Source: Conchocele bisecta (taxonomy: Eukaryota; Mollusca; Bivalvia; Lucinida; Thyasiridae). Taken from it: a stretch of DNA of 64,000 nt. The DNA is taken from assembly GCA_029237695.1 (NCBI GenBank), contig CM055265.1, positions 213,544,506 to 213,608,505 of the forward strand, in the 5' to 3' direction. Positions within the stretch are counted from its first letter, which is position 1, and each line of letters begins with the position of its first letter. The notes under the pieces were generated by a model. The model had not been told where the DNA came from. It made no database searches and saw nothing but the letters and a program-made list of their open reading frames with translations. Of this stretch, positions 32,397-42,529 are shown in pieces. The position numbers and the translations under genes were made by a program.

Positions 32397-32842
32397 GTGG
32401 GTGGCAGGTGGGAGCACGCGATGGGTAATTTAACGATCGGGGTTCATCCTTACTGGAATCCCGACTGGAGACCTGGTTTGGCCCTCACATACGTCTTTGG
32501 CATTTTGTAAGTGACAGTTGAATCTGGTTATACCCCTTATAAGAGTAATCCTACCGGTATTACTTTTAAATAGGGGAAGGGGCCAAGTGACTTTGGTGCG
32601 GTATGGACCTGGCACCAGGTCAGGTTATTTTAATTTCAGGGCTGAATATGTTGTATTTCGATGTAAATATTCCGTTCTGATTTTTGGATTTTCCCCCCAA
32701 TGCAGCAGGTTAAAACGGGATCAAACCTGTTTGCCCGGCCTTACATGACCTTAGCTGTTGATAGGCCGTTAAACACCAATAAAGAAACAAAGAAACAAAG
32801 AAACAAACAAACAAACAAACAAACAAACAAACAAACAAACAA
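32397..32842 (+). mobile_element. Full-length SINE, family 2
   Basis: This 446 bp element lies between a 13 bp duplication ACACCACGAGAGA (32384-32396, 32843-32855). The head GTGGGTGGCAGGTGGGAGCA with a later GGGGTTCATCC resembles pol III A and B boxes, so a tRNA origin is plausible. The body contains GACCTGGCACCAGGTCAGG and AAATATTCCGTTCTGATTTT. The tail GGCCGTTAAACACCAATAAA runs into a CAAA repeat. Other copies or fragments: ~27931-28280, 34874-35460 (split by a 180 bp insertion), 35985-36120, 42862-43045 and 44985-45120. Confidence 0.8.
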
Positions 32843-33141
32843 ACACCACGAGAGAATTTGTGACCAGTGTAGGGCCATATCAGCCCACAAATCTACACTG
32901 TCGGATTTATAAGAAGCTATAATGTTTGTCCATCATGATCAGTGGCCTATCCAATGTCGCATTTGATGTCGTAAAGTTTGATACATCGAGACTGAGCTGT
33001 GTTCAGTATCAGTCTACCCAGCTGATTTTGAGTAAAGATTTTTAAAACAGGCTCAAAAAGTGTTATATGTAACAACCAGATGGCTGGTGTGATGGCTGGG
33101 ACTGGAGCTACACTGGCCACAATCTCAGTCGACTCCATTAA

Positions 33142-33380
33142 CCCTTTCACCCCTAAGTAACTGGAATGGAATTTGATATGTTATTTTTGCAACCAATCCA
33201 AGGGTTACAAAATGATTTTCAGACCAGTCCATTTATGAAAAGTGGGTGTTTTTGTTATCAAAAATATGAAAATTACTTGCAAAAAGTGCAGATCCTGATG
33301 AGACGGCTTGTCACGAGCCGGCTCATCTGGATCTACACTGTTTGCCAATACCACTATACAGGCCTGTGGTGTTGAAAGGG
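33142..33380. mobile_element. TTAA-type MITE, CCCTTTCA family, intact
   Basis: This 239 bp element has CCCTTTCA ... TGAAAGGG ends and is flanked by TTAA on both sides (33138-33141, 33381-33384), which resembles piggyBac target use. A second copy split by the foldback element is at 7076-7083 plus 9456-9680. A longer relative lies at 56014-56877, also between TTAA copies. Confidence 0.8.
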
Positions 33381-33833
33381 TTAAGTTGGGGAGTCGATCA
33401 TTTCCTCTGTCATGTATCACAACTGTATGTACTTGTATATGGGGGTGAGGGAGGGAGGGAGGGCGGGTATAGGATACATGTGTATCACAGGAGCGATCAA
33501 CTGAATTACAGGTGTATGTTTTCACGTAGTCCTATTTTTGCAATAAAATCATTATTTGTGCATCGATTTAAATGAACTAAAGACTGAAATGTAGGAATAT
33601 TTTCTGGTATTTGCAACCAGTTTCCTAACATTTCAGCAACATGTTCATGCCTGTCTATCCATGTTTAAAAGAACATTGAATTGTTGTATAAACTTTCTGA
33701 GAATATTAGAAAGTGCCAGTTTCCAAGGATACTACATGGACTATATATGCGTCTGAATTGTGTTGTATTGTTAACATCCAAATACATGGACGTTTAAAAG
33801 TATTTGGCAAAAATAGAATTTGAATCCAGACCT

Positions 33834-34086
33834 GTAGCAGATTTCACCAACATTGCAAAGCATACTTATCTAGCAAAGTGTACTTTAAGGGAGTAATCAT
33901 GTATTTTTCCCGAAATGCATTATTTCATATAGAAGTAACGACTGCATATAGTTGATGATTAAATTTATGTAGAATTATGAGTAGAATTTATTACATTATC
34001 ACAGCCAAAATTCAGTATAATAAATTTCTCCCTCAAAGTGTACTTAGCAAGATAAGTATACTTTGCAATTTTTGTGAAATAGGCTA
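33834..34086. mobile_element. Fold-back MITE, TAGCC family, diverged
   Basis: The ends are GTAGCAGATTTCACC and GTGAAATAGGCTAC. Half of the central palindrome has been deleted. Confidence 0.75.
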
Positions 34087-34092
34087 CATACA

Positions 34093-34264
34093 GCTAGTGC
34101 TCATGTTTATAGAAACATGCTGACCATATTCTCCAATTTTGTAGTAAAAATCAGGCAGTTTGATTTGCCAAGTCTGACAAAAGCTCAACCTTGGCCAATC
34201 AAATTTCCTGATTTTGAGTATAAGAATGTAGTACATGCTCGGAACGTTTTATAAACATGAGAGC
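34093..34264. repeat. Fold-back repeat with AAATCAGGCAG core
   Basis: This third copy has outer arms GCTCATGTTTATA and TATAAACATGAG. Confidence 0.65.
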
Positions 34265-34329
34265 AGATTTGGTTTGCACTATTGAGAAAGCGTCGCCTGC
34301 AATGACGGCTTCCTGACCGGGTTCACATC

Positions 34330-34582
34330 TGAGACGTACCATGGGATTTTGTCCTGTGGAACTTTTTCATGAGAAATATTTACAAAATTTGTATTATTTT
34401 CTGTAAATGACGTCGAAAGACGACGGAATTGTCATAGCAAATGCGGAAGTCTATAATTGTATTCTACATTTGATATGAATATTTTGTCATGTTTCGACGC
34501 CATTTATGGAAAATATCACAGTTTCTGAAAATATTTTTCATGTGCACATGTTCGGTGGTACAAAATCACCTGGCGTGTCTCA
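34330..34582. mobile_element. MITE, TTGAGACACGCCATGG family
   Basis: The ends are TGAGACGTACCATGGGATTT and CACCTGGCGTGTCTCA, with the internal ATTTTCTGTAAATGACGTCG arm shared with 31333-31582. Confidence 0.75.
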
Positions 34583-34961
34583 ACAGGGAATGACCGCTGT
34601 TCTACAGCTTCACAGATCTGGTGCTATTATGTGTTGTATTGTAATACTCTGTATTGCTTGTTCTTTATAAATGCATTTTAATAAATTTTATGTTCTTTAG
34701 CGAGTATTGCCATTGTATCCTTGTCCTTGCCTTGTGTTCTGTGTCAATTTGGTACCGTGACTGGATGGGAAAGTAGAGCTGTGATCATATAAAGGGTTTG
34801 AATTTTTGGTGAGTGTAGATTTTTGGCCAACTAACCTGCTACTGCTGACTAATGACCTACTTACTATACCGTGGGTGGTTGGTCGGGCGAACATGAAGGC
34901 GTAAATTAACGGTAGGGGTTCCGAATCACGATTTGCCTGGTTTGACCCTCCGGTATGTTTT

Positions 34962-35141
34962 TATGCCACCGGGTTTCAAAGAAACGGGTGGCATATAGTG
35001 TTTGGACCGTCTGTCTGTCCATCTGTCCGTCCATCCATCTGTCCGTCCGTCCGTCACACTTTTCGGTTAACCACTTTGTCACAGTTTCTCAAATATGCTG
35101 CAGGTGGCATCCGCGTTCGACAGACGCATTTCTTGTTTTTA
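34962..35141. mobile_element. Insertion inside a SINE family 2 copy
   Basis: A 180 bp segment from ATGCCACCGGGTTTCAAAGA through several GTCCGTCC units to GACGCATTTCTTG separates the GACCCTCCGGTATGTTT and ATCTTTGGCTCTTTTG parts of a SINE copy. It resembles the GTCCGTCCGT...TTTCTTG tails near 12330-12575 and 18545-18785. The class is unknown. Confidence 0.5.
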
Positions 35142-35466
35142 TCTTTGGCTCTTTTGTTACCTGGGAGGTGAATTGGGTTATTGCCCATTATAAAAGTAGT
35201 AAGATTATTACTGATCCTACTGCTTTTGGGAGGGGGCCAAGTGATTCTGGTATGGCGAGGACTTGGCATCAGATCAGGATTATTCTGATTTCATGGCTGA
35301 ATATATAGTTTCTCATTGTAAATATTCAGTTCTGATTTTGGGATTTTCCCCCCCATTTGTACATGTAATTGAACATGTACATGTACGTGTACAGGTAATA
35401 TATGGGATTTAGTACTAAACCCATTGACATGGCCTTAAATGACCGTAGCTGTTGATAGTCTGTTAA

Positions 35467-35969
35467 AGGTACATACCTACACAGTAGACATAAAATGTGC
35501 TCTATATCTGAGACATCATCTGAGACATTTTATGGCAAAATAAACATTCATTCACCATTACCCCACGTATTGATTGGCATTAGTATACATTTGATATCAG
35601 ACGTAAATTACAACACTGATATCAGGGGCGATAACCCTGTTTCCTTAAAATGTTAACGGACAATATTATTTATTCTCTGTATTTATTTGTTGATATGCAA
35701 TGATCATACTTTATAATCAGTTGAAAATATTATTTTTTCAGGTGACGCATTTAATTAGTATAAATAATTAAAAAATATCATGCCTCATTTGCATATGAAA
35801 ATAGCCCGATACCACCGCGCGTCACTATTTGTAAAATAAACATTACTAAATTATTATATCTGTATAGCGGGCACTGGCAATTTTTAGAACTGGTGCAATA
35901 GTGACACACTTATACACTTATTTAATTCCTATAATGAACATGTTGTGCCTACTGAGTGGGTATGTACCT
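35467..35969. mobile_element. AGGTACATGCCCA-family TTAA element
   Basis: The left end AGGTACATACCTACAC follows TTAA at 35463-35466. The right end GGGTATGTACCT precedes TTAT. The interior shares CTATACAGATATAATAATTTA-type sequence with the other copies. No ORF. Confidence 0.7.
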
Positions 35970-36338
35970 TTATGTGGGGTGGTATACGTAAGTTCTGGCA
36001 CCAGGTTATTATAATTTCAGGGCTGAATATACCTTTTTTCTGTAAATATTCAGTTCTGAATTTGGGATTTTACCCATATCCATACAGGTGAAATATCGGA
36101 TTCAACCCTTTTAACCCCGCCTAAAATGTCGAGACGGTTTAAATGAGTGGTCATAACATATATTTTGGACCAAACAAGATTTAAACGTTTTTCTTATTTC
36201 ATCTCAAAACTATGTGTTGTGACCACCATTTGAACCGTCTAGCGGAGACGGTTCAAATGAATGGTCACAACATATATTTGGGACCAGAAATGAGAAACAT
36301 TTGTGGGAAAATATTTTAAAATTGCTATAGCCCTAGAG

Positions 36339-36347
36339 AGGTATCCC
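36339..36347. repeat. MULE target-site duplication, left copy
   Basis: AGGTATCCC; the matching right copy is at 39367-39375. The flanking bases differ, so the duplication is exactly 9 bp. Confidence 0.9.
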
Positions 36348-36570
36348 GGGATATGGACATTTGCCCCCTGGACATTTGCCCCCCAGTCCAAAAATGGCAG
36401 GGTGGACATTTGCCCCCCAGTTGAAATGGCAGCTAGGACAATTGCCCCCCAGTCGAAATGTAGGGGCGGACATTTGCCCCCCAATGGAAATGGCAGCTAG
36501 GACATTTGCCCCCCAGTCGAAATGGCAGCTAGGACATTTGCCCCCCAGTCGAAATGTAGGGTAGGACATA

Positions 36571-36815
36571 TTGTATGAAGTGTACCATGATACTTAATTA
36601 TCAAAGACATCAAAGTAAATTGGGTGTGATTACTGATTAGCTTTAAACACTGATTACCTAATGATATCCATTCACATAATTAGCAAAAGTTGTATTGTAT
36701 GAAGTGTACCATGATACTTAATTATCAAAGACATCAAAGTAAATTGGGTGTGATTACTGATTAGCTTTAAACACTGATTACCTAATGATATCCATTCACA
36801 TAATTAGCAAAAGTT
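36571..36815 (+). repeat. 124 bp tandem duplication inside the MULE
   Basis: Two nearly identical copies starting TTGTATGAAGTGTACC lie at 36571 and 36695, in the 5' non-coding part of the transposon between the left TIR array and the transposase. Confidence 0.9.
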
Positions 36816-37028
36816 TGAACTAATATCATGAGAGGTGTTAAAAGTCTTTGATTGTTGATTAAAGTGTACACATACTGAGTTCATTATTTAATTAGATATA
36901 ATGTGATTTAATAGATGGTAATTCTTAAAGTGAAAAACTTGTGAGAATTGAGTGAAACTAATTAAAGGTTCATGCAGTATATTAGCCATGGAATTGTCTA
37001 CTGCATTTACTACAAATCTCATACCACG

Positions 37029-37181
37029 ATGGAACTGACTACCAGTACTAGAGGGGCTGAGAAGCTACTATACGAGGGTTATCTGTATACTAAGAAGAAG
37101 AGCCGTATCTCCACTATCCACTGGGAATGCTCCAAACGCAAGAGTGCCTCTTGCAAGGGGACACTTACTACTGACTCAATG
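37029..37181 (+). CDS. MULE transposase exon 1 (FLYWCH finger, first half)
   Basis: This exon encodes MELTTSTRGAEKLLYEGYLY, then a W-x-C and C-K-G-T pattern (HWECSKRKSASCKGTLTT), which is the first half of a FLYWCH-type zinc finger used for DNA binding by animal MULE transposases. I chose ATG 37029 rather than 36972 because MELTT is the usual family start. The exon ends in phase 0 at ATG|GTAAAT (37181/37182). The two His ligands lie beyond the 287 bp intron, so the finger is completed only after splicing. Confidence 0.8.
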
Positions 37182-37468
37182 GTAAATATAAATGTAGTTT
37201 GTTAGCGGACAATGGTTACAATTTACAACTTCCAAGTCGTGTTGGTTGTATAGTACTAATGTGACTATTGGAAAATATCAGACACGTCTTGTAATTTTGT
37301 ACTATTGGGTACCTGCGTAATTTCATGAAATATATTTAGTATAAATTGCTATATTTATATAAAATATATGACTATTTTCAGAGAGCATACTGAGTTCTAT
37401 GCATTCATCAAAATATATCTCGTTTCATTTTTTATCGGTTTTATCATTGTAATTCATTTTTATTACAG
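37182..37468 (+). other. Intron of the MULE transposase gene
   Basis: The intron is 287 bp, AT-rich, with a GTAAAT donor and a TTTTTATTACAG acceptor. Removing it joins the Cys half and the His half of the FLYWCH finger in frame. Confidence 0.75.
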
Positions 37469-37633
37469 ATTACCACGATCAGCTCAGCGACACCACACTC
37501 TCACGACAGCGACACGTATGCTATCGCGGCAATGAAGGTTCGGCAAGACATAAAACAACATGTCACCAACAACCGTGGAAACCCTGGCCAACTCATATCC
37601 GACACAAACTCACTCAGCACCCAGTTGGCGTGA
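37469..37633 (+). CDS. MULE transposase exon 2, first part (finger His-x-His), then frameshift
   Basis: After acceptor TTTTATTACAG (ends 37468), the phase-0 frame reads ITTISSATPHSHDSDTYAIA and then MKVRQDIKQHVTNNRGNPGQ. HSHD supplies the His ligands of the FLYWCH finger, and the following helix is typical of the family. The frame stops at TGA 37631-37633. The rest of the transposase is open in the adjacent (-1) frame through the same place, so one base appears lost somewhere in about 37595-37630. That would inactivate the copy unless it is a sequencing error. Confidence 0.75.
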   Translation: MTTISSATPHSHDSDTYAIAAMKVRQDIKQHVTNNRGNPGQLISDTNSLSTQLA

Positions 37634-38775
37634 GAGTAGCAGCGGGGAAAACTGATACTATCAAACGCGCAGTTCGACGTCTGAAGCGTGGAAACACCCC
37701 ACCAGAGCCAACCAGCATCAACGACATCCCTGAGCTACCAGAGGCATTCGAGACGACAGGTGGTCCAGACAAACTCCCCTTCCTGATCTACGACAACTAT
37801 GTAGAAGGACAATCCAACGACGGCCGTGTAATTGTGTTTGCGACAGAACTAGGACTTAAACATCTCTGTGATAGCTCCCATTGGTTTGTTGACGGGACAT
37901 TCGGCACTGCGCCTAGGCAGTTTACGCAGCTGTTTGTCATTCGCGCCGAGGTGAACGATGTGACTCTGACCTGTGTCTACGCTTTCCTTCCGGACAAACA
38001 ACAGTCTAGCTACGAGGAAGTATTCACCGCCGTCTTGAACGCCTGCGATGCTGTTCAACTCACACCTGATCCGGCCGTCCTGACTTGCGACTTTGAACTG
38101 GGTATTCACGGCGCAGTCGCATCTATGTTGGGATGCCATGTCCGAATCCAGGGATGTTTCTACCACCTTACTCAGTGTACATGGCGGCGGGTACAGAGTG
38201 AAGGACTTTCAACTCTCTACAAAGAAGATGATGAAGTGAAACAGTACTGTGGCATGCTCGATGGGCTTGCGTTCCTGCCACCTAGCCGCGTCCAGGATGG
38301 TATGCGCTATCTGAAGACTGTCACCCCACCGGCACTGGAAGACCTCACCGAGTACTTCGACACCAACTTTGTGAGTGGACCGTACAAGTCTGTGATGGGG
38401 GCCAGGGGACGCATCACATTACAGCGAACGAGTCCGAAGTATGCGATTGATAAATGGAACGTGAACCAGGTCACTCTAGAAGATGGTTCCCGGACCAACA
38501 ACAAATGTGAGGCGTGGAACAACTCGTTCAGCCACCTTGTAGGACATAAAAATCCCGGACTCTGGCATACTATTCAGTGTATACAGAAGGATCAACTCAA
38601 CGTGATCACAGAAGTGGAGCGAGTGAGACAGGGTGCCCCAACACGTAAACGTGTCCGCCGCGAGACGAGAAATCTGCAGGATAGACTTAAACAACTGTGC
38701 CAGGACTTTGATGCTGGTGAGAAGGATGTGCGCGACTTCCTTAGAGCGGTCGGACATTCCGTCCGATTCGTCTAA
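37630..38775 (+). CDS. MULE transposase catalytic region
   Basis: This 381-codon frame carries the MULE DDE catalytic core. The first Asp is in WFVDGTFGTAP, the second in LTCDFELGIHGAV, the C2H-like GCFYHLTQC motif follows, and the likely catalytic Glu is in NNKCEAWNNSFSHLVGH. It ends at TAA 38773-38775 with a basic tail. The frame is the continuation of exon 2 in a shifted phase. The GTG at 37630 is therefore the edge of the open frame rather than a true start. Base composition is clearly more GC-rich than its surroundings. The enzyme would cut at the tandem TIRs at 36358-36566 and 39130-39360. Confidence 0.88.
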   Translation: MRVAAGKTDTIKRAVRRLKRGNTPPEPTSINDIPELPEAFETTGGPDKLPFLIYDNYVEGQSNDGRVIVFATELGLKHLCDSSHWFVDGTFGTAPRQFTQLFVIRAEVNDVTLTCVYAFLPDKQQSSYEEVFTAVLNACDAVQLTPDPAVLTCDFELGIHGAVASMLGCHVRIQGCFYHLTQCTWRRVQSEGLSTLYKEDDEVKQYCGMLDGLAFLPPSRVQDGMRYLKTVTPPALEDLTEYFDTNFVSGPYKSVMGARGRITLQRTSPKYAIDKWNVNQVTLEDGSRTNNKCEAWNNSFSHLVGHKNPGLWHTIQCIQKDQLNVITEVERVRQGAPTRKRVRRETRNLQDRLKQLCQDFDAGEKDVRDFLRAVGHSVRFV

Positions 38776-39460
38776 TTGACAATGTAACTCTAAAACGTGC
38801 TACTATACTGATGTGCTATAATGTGACATTTTGTTATTTGTTCGAATTTCATAGTACTTGATCACAAACATTGATAATCATGCCAAGAGTGTGTTGACAT
38901 TGACATTAATCTGTTATCTGTTTTAATTTCACGAGACATCGAAATAATGAGTATTATCATGGTTAGTTCATAGTACTTGATCACAAACATTGACAATCAT
39001 GCCAAGATTGTGTTGATATTGACGTTAATCTATTATCTGTTTTACACTTGATCACAAATTTATGCTCAAATAAACTGGTTGTTTGGAAATGTGTTGTAAT
39101 CTTGTCACACCTTGTCATACCTCAAATTGTTCACTAGGGGGCAAATGTCCTAACTGCCATTTCGACTGGGGGGCAAATGTCCTAGCTGCCATTTCCATTG
39201 GGGGGCAAATGTCCGCCCCTACATATTGACTGGGGGGCAAATGTCCTAGCTGCCATTTCAACTGGGGGGCAAATGTCCGCCCCTACATTTCGACTGGGGG
39301 GCAATTGTCCACCCTGCCATTTTTGGACTGGGGGGCAAATGTCCGGGGGGCAAATGTCCTACATTCAGGTATCCCCCATGTAACGTGTTATAGCCAGTGC
39401 TGACACAGGTACAACCTGTAGTTCCCTGGCTGACCAGTTATTATCATTTCTATATAGCAG

Positions 39461-39544
39461 GGCTTCTCTTTTGTAACATAGAAAATAGGAAACCACAAGA
39501 TTTTGTCGCCTCTGTTCATGCTAATTTGGGTTGGGAGAGAAAAG
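39461..39544 (+). CDS. Candidate exon B of an unidentified gene
   Basis: This 84 bp segment is flanked by acceptor TATATAGCAG (ends 39460) and a near-consensus donor AAAG|GTACGT at 39545. In the phase left by exon A it reads LLFCNIENRKPQDFVASVHA then NLGWERK, with no stop. It begins only 85 bp after the right target duplication of the Mutator-like element, so that element would sit in the intron just upstream. It leaves phase 1 again. The product is not recognised. The phase agreement with 32212-32311, and with an acceptor at 41100, is the main argument that this is a gene. Confidence 0.42.
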
Positions 39545-39898
39545 GTACGTTATGTTACAACAATTTCCATGCTTGTAGATATTTGGTCACCATGCACAGT
39601 CGCACAGTAGGATTCAAAAAAACTAATTGTTTTAATGATAGCAATTAGCCTACTTTTAGTGACTGAATGGCAGCCAGTGCAAGCCCTGATCAGACTGCAC
39701 AGGTTGATCTGCTGCTATGCTGGCTGCAAACGCAGTAAGGTACCTTTTTCTCAACTGGGGGCCCATTTGTGACCCACAGTGAGAAAAATGGTTACATTCA
39801 TTTGCAAACAGTTTTGCCCGCAAATCCGCCTGCGTATCCAGACAGTCTGGTCAGGGGCTTCTCTGGTGGCCATTTAGCCTCTGAATGATCCATTTTAA

Positions 39899-40105
39899 CC
39901 CTTAGAATGCTGGAAACGTCTTCTTTCTCAATAAAAACATGGTTTGACAGAACTTTAGAATCATTTCCATTGGACTTTAGAATCATTTCCAATGGAAATG
40001 ATTTTAAAGTGTTGTCAAAACATGTTTTTGATGAGAATAAAAAAAACAACAAAAAAACAACAAAAAAAACAGCAGACAAACATTTTGAATTCAGCTTTGT
40101 AAGGG
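39899..40105. mobile_element. TTAA MITE, CCCTTAGAATG family
   Basis: TTAA lies at 39895-39898 and 40106-40109. The central palindrome is partly duplicated (GGACTTTAGAATCATTTCC twice). Confidence 0.85.
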
Positions 40106-41100
40106 TTAATTGTAAGCAATTTGTTACCTTCTCAGACTGCTTAGCTGTGATCAGGAGCTACACTGGTTGCAACATGAATTGGCCCCAGGTGACATTTGTA
40201 AAAACTTGAAGCCCGTTTTTTGTTAACCTTCTGACATTGTGGTTAGACAAAGCTTCACTTGGGTTAGCTGACAAAAGCCTAAATGAGTGGTTTATTTATT
40301 TTTAACTCCTGACTTCAGCTATTGTTAGAGGACAAAATCAAGCGAATCATTTTAAAAAGGTAGTACAGGAGCTGGAAAAGTATCTTAGTCGACATATAGT
40401 TCACGAGCAGACAGGAGGGATGTGATCTTATGCGGTCGGATCCATATTTATTGCAGTGACAGAAATTGGACTATTAATTGTTAATGGTTTACAACTGAGT
40501 GTAAAATATCTATGCTATCCGTTTAAACCTACATAGAGTAAGGTGATGTGTCTCGTGTATGCAATACCAAAGGCCGTGCTGATTCTACATGTACCTGTAA
40601 TGAGACGGTCACCTTGTTGTTAGCTGCTGCTGTAGAACCAGACGGACACATCTCCATGTTTGGCAATTCATTCTGTTTCCCGTTTCAACCAGCAGCTTTA
40701 TGAAGGAGACGGCTAACCAGGCTCCCCAGAGGTCCGCAACAGCCCATGGCCAGTCACAGTAATATGGCACAACACAAACCTTTTGTCGACAAGATCACAA
40801 ACATCTCAATAAAGAGCTGGAAACAAATACTTTGTGCTTGTGATACAATTTTCATTTATCTCCACACATCTATATATTCGGATAAACAAAGCATGAAATT
40901 TGATATATTGGCTTAAAAATAAACAAATACAGCTAATTAACATAATTGCAGGTTAACAAGTTTTAAGTGATCACTTTGTGCTTAGGGAACTGTATAGGAC
41001 TGTGGACGGTAATGGAGTTTTGATGATTATGGGACAAGTGAATTTATAATTACACGTCAACAAGTGTCTGTGATAATATGGCTTTATACCTCTCTAACAG

Positions 41101-41261
41101 GTAAGCATACCACTCCAGTCGTGTTCGGGCAGCCAGTGAAGTCTAAGATGCAATACTTTTTATTGAACAAGAAAATGTGTTCATTGAACATAGATGCCCC
41201 ACATATCGCTTTGATAGTAAACGAGGCAAAATTCCAAGTCCAAAGGGGAGATAATGCATGA
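41101..41261 (+). CDS. Possible exon C, end uncertain
   Basis: A strong polypyrimidine acceptor (ACCTCTCTAACAG, ends 41100) opens a frame in the phase left by exon B, reading KHTTPVVFGQPVKSKMQYFL and onward to a TGA at 41259-41261. The last dozen residues fall in a tandem repeat shared with 41380-41410 and 41700-41730. The true exon may therefore end earlier, for example at a GTAAAC donor near 41215, or the frame may be terminal only by accident. No family is recognised. Confidence 0.25.
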
Positions 41262-41880
41262 TCCGGGGGTCGAATCGAAAATCAAAATATGAAATTACTC
41301 GTCATAAGGAACCGAAGCTACATACCAAGTTTCAGGTATGTAGCTAGTACGGTTTAAAAGTTTTACGAGTCAGAAGGCAGACTTGGGGAAATTCTAAGTC
41401 GAAAAGGGGGAGATAATCCATGATCTGGGGTTGAAACAAAATCAAAATAAACTTTGTACATATACTCATCATAAGGAAGCTACAAACCGAGTTGCAGGTC
41501 TGTAGCTATTACGGTTTAACCCTTACTACGCTGAATTAACTTGTCGTCTGCTGGAAATGTTTTATTTTCAATATTTCTCGATAAAAACCTGCTTTGACAG
41601 AACAGGCTTTTTGTTCAGAATTAAGGCAAAAATGAAAAACAGCAGACGACTATTTTTGTCTCCCACGTAGTGAGGGTTAAAGGTTTTAGTAGTTACAAGC
41701 CAAAATAGGGAAATTCTAAGTCAAAAGTAGGGAGATTCATGACCCAGGATCGAATCAAAAATTTAAATAAACTTTGTGCATTTACTCGTCATAAAAAGAA
41801 GCTACATACCAAGTTTCAGGTTTGTAGCTACCCGGTAGTACGGTTTAAAAGTTTTACGAGTTACAAGGGACAGGACAGGA
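41240..41880 (+). repeat. ~160 bp tandem repeat with nested MITE
   Basis: Three copies (GGGGGAGATAATCCATGATC; AAACTTTGTACATATACTC; GTAGCTAGTACGGTTTAAAA) are present. The TTAA MITE at 41520-41676 interrupts the end of the second. Confidence 0.8.
41520..41676. mobile_element. TTAA MITE, CCCTTAGAATG family, nested in a tandem repeat
   Basis: This 157 bp copy between TTAA at 41516-41519 and 41677-41680 interrupts the phrase ACGGTTTAAAAGTTTTAC, which is intact at ~41350 and ~41840. That gives an exact empty site. Confidence 0.9.
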
Positions 41881-41910
41881 TGGTCGGACAAGGGTAACAC
41901 TAAATGCTGA

Positions 41911-42057
41911 GTGTAGGACAAAATCCCCCCATGATTTTTGACACAGGAGGACAAAATCCCCCCCCCCATCTAAAATCACAGGTAGGACATAATCCCCAGC
42001 CCTCCCCCATCAAAATTCAAGGTAGGACAAAATCCCCCCCAATGATTGTGGTGGGGC
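41911..42057 (+). repeat. One-sided GGACAAAATCCCCCC array
   Basis: About four units of the motif seen at the ends of 19311-19833 are present (GTAGGACAAAATCCCCCC, GACACAGGAGGACAAAATC), with no inverted partner nearby. Confidence 0.7.
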
Positions 42058-42245
42058 ATAAAAGCTCTGATTATTTTGTTTATTTCTCCATAAAAATATA
42101 TGTTGTTACCACTCATTTGAACTACGAGTGATAACAATATATGCGAGACAATACATTTGAGTGGTAATAGCATAAACAGAAATAGAGAAAATAGCTAGAG
42201 AAAGAATTCTCCAAATGTTGATCCTTCCACAAGCTTACATGTTGT

Positions 42246-42529
42246 TTTTTTTTTTTGCTTATATTTAACGGCGGCACTGGCTCTAGGACCTTGCATGCCG
42301 TCTCCCAAGAATGGGAGAATGAACGGAGGTAGAGACTTTTTGAGAGAAGCCGGTAATTCTTATTTACAGAGCAACTACGAATTATCGGTACCCATTTACA
42401 GCTGGGTGAACTGGAGCAGTGTGGATAAAGTGTCTTGCTCAAGGACACAACGCACGCCGCTAGTCAGGCTCGAACCCACGACCCTTGGATCAGTAGTCCG
42501 ACACACTAACCATTACGCCACGGCGCTCC
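42246..42529 (-). mobile_element. tRNA-derived SINE, minus strand
   Basis: This 284 bp element is flanked by ACATGTTGT (42237-42245, 42530-42538), with a T run on the + strand side (its poly-A tail). Read on the minus strand, the head is tRNA-like, with GGCGTAATGGTTAGTG (A box) and GTGGGTTCGAGCC (B box), followed by CTTGAGCAAGACACTTTATCC and CACCCAGCTGTAAATGGGTA. Those body motifs are shared by widespread metazoan META-type SINEs (from memory). It is not a functional tRNA gene. Confidence 0.88.

Larger units (their letters stand above)
36348..39366 (+). mobile_element. Mutator-like DNA transposon (MULE) with tandem-repeat TIRs
   Basis: This 3,019 bp element is flanked by an exact 9 bp duplication AGGTATCCC (36339-36347 and 39367-39375), the usual MULE size. 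Both ends are long inverted repeats built of a ~30 bp unit containing GGACATTTGCCCCCCAGTC and either GAAATGGCAGCTA or GAAATGTAGGGGC, with about seven units at each end (36358-36566; 39130-39360 inverted). Inside is one transposase gene with one intron. The element lies between candidate exons A and B of an unidentified gene. A 124 bp tandem duplication (36571-36815) follows the left TIR, and a shorter duplication near 38850-39030 precedes the right one. Confidence 0.92.

Noticed and set aside
36239..36569. Open frames with repeated CPPS/GANV-type peptides on both strands, and at 39198-39383
   Set aside because: They are the tandem units of the MULE terminal inverted repeats read as codons.
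42450..42528. tRNA gene on the minus strand
   Set aside because: A and B boxes are present, but the region is the head of a SINE with target duplications and poly-A; it lacks a proper acceptor stem.
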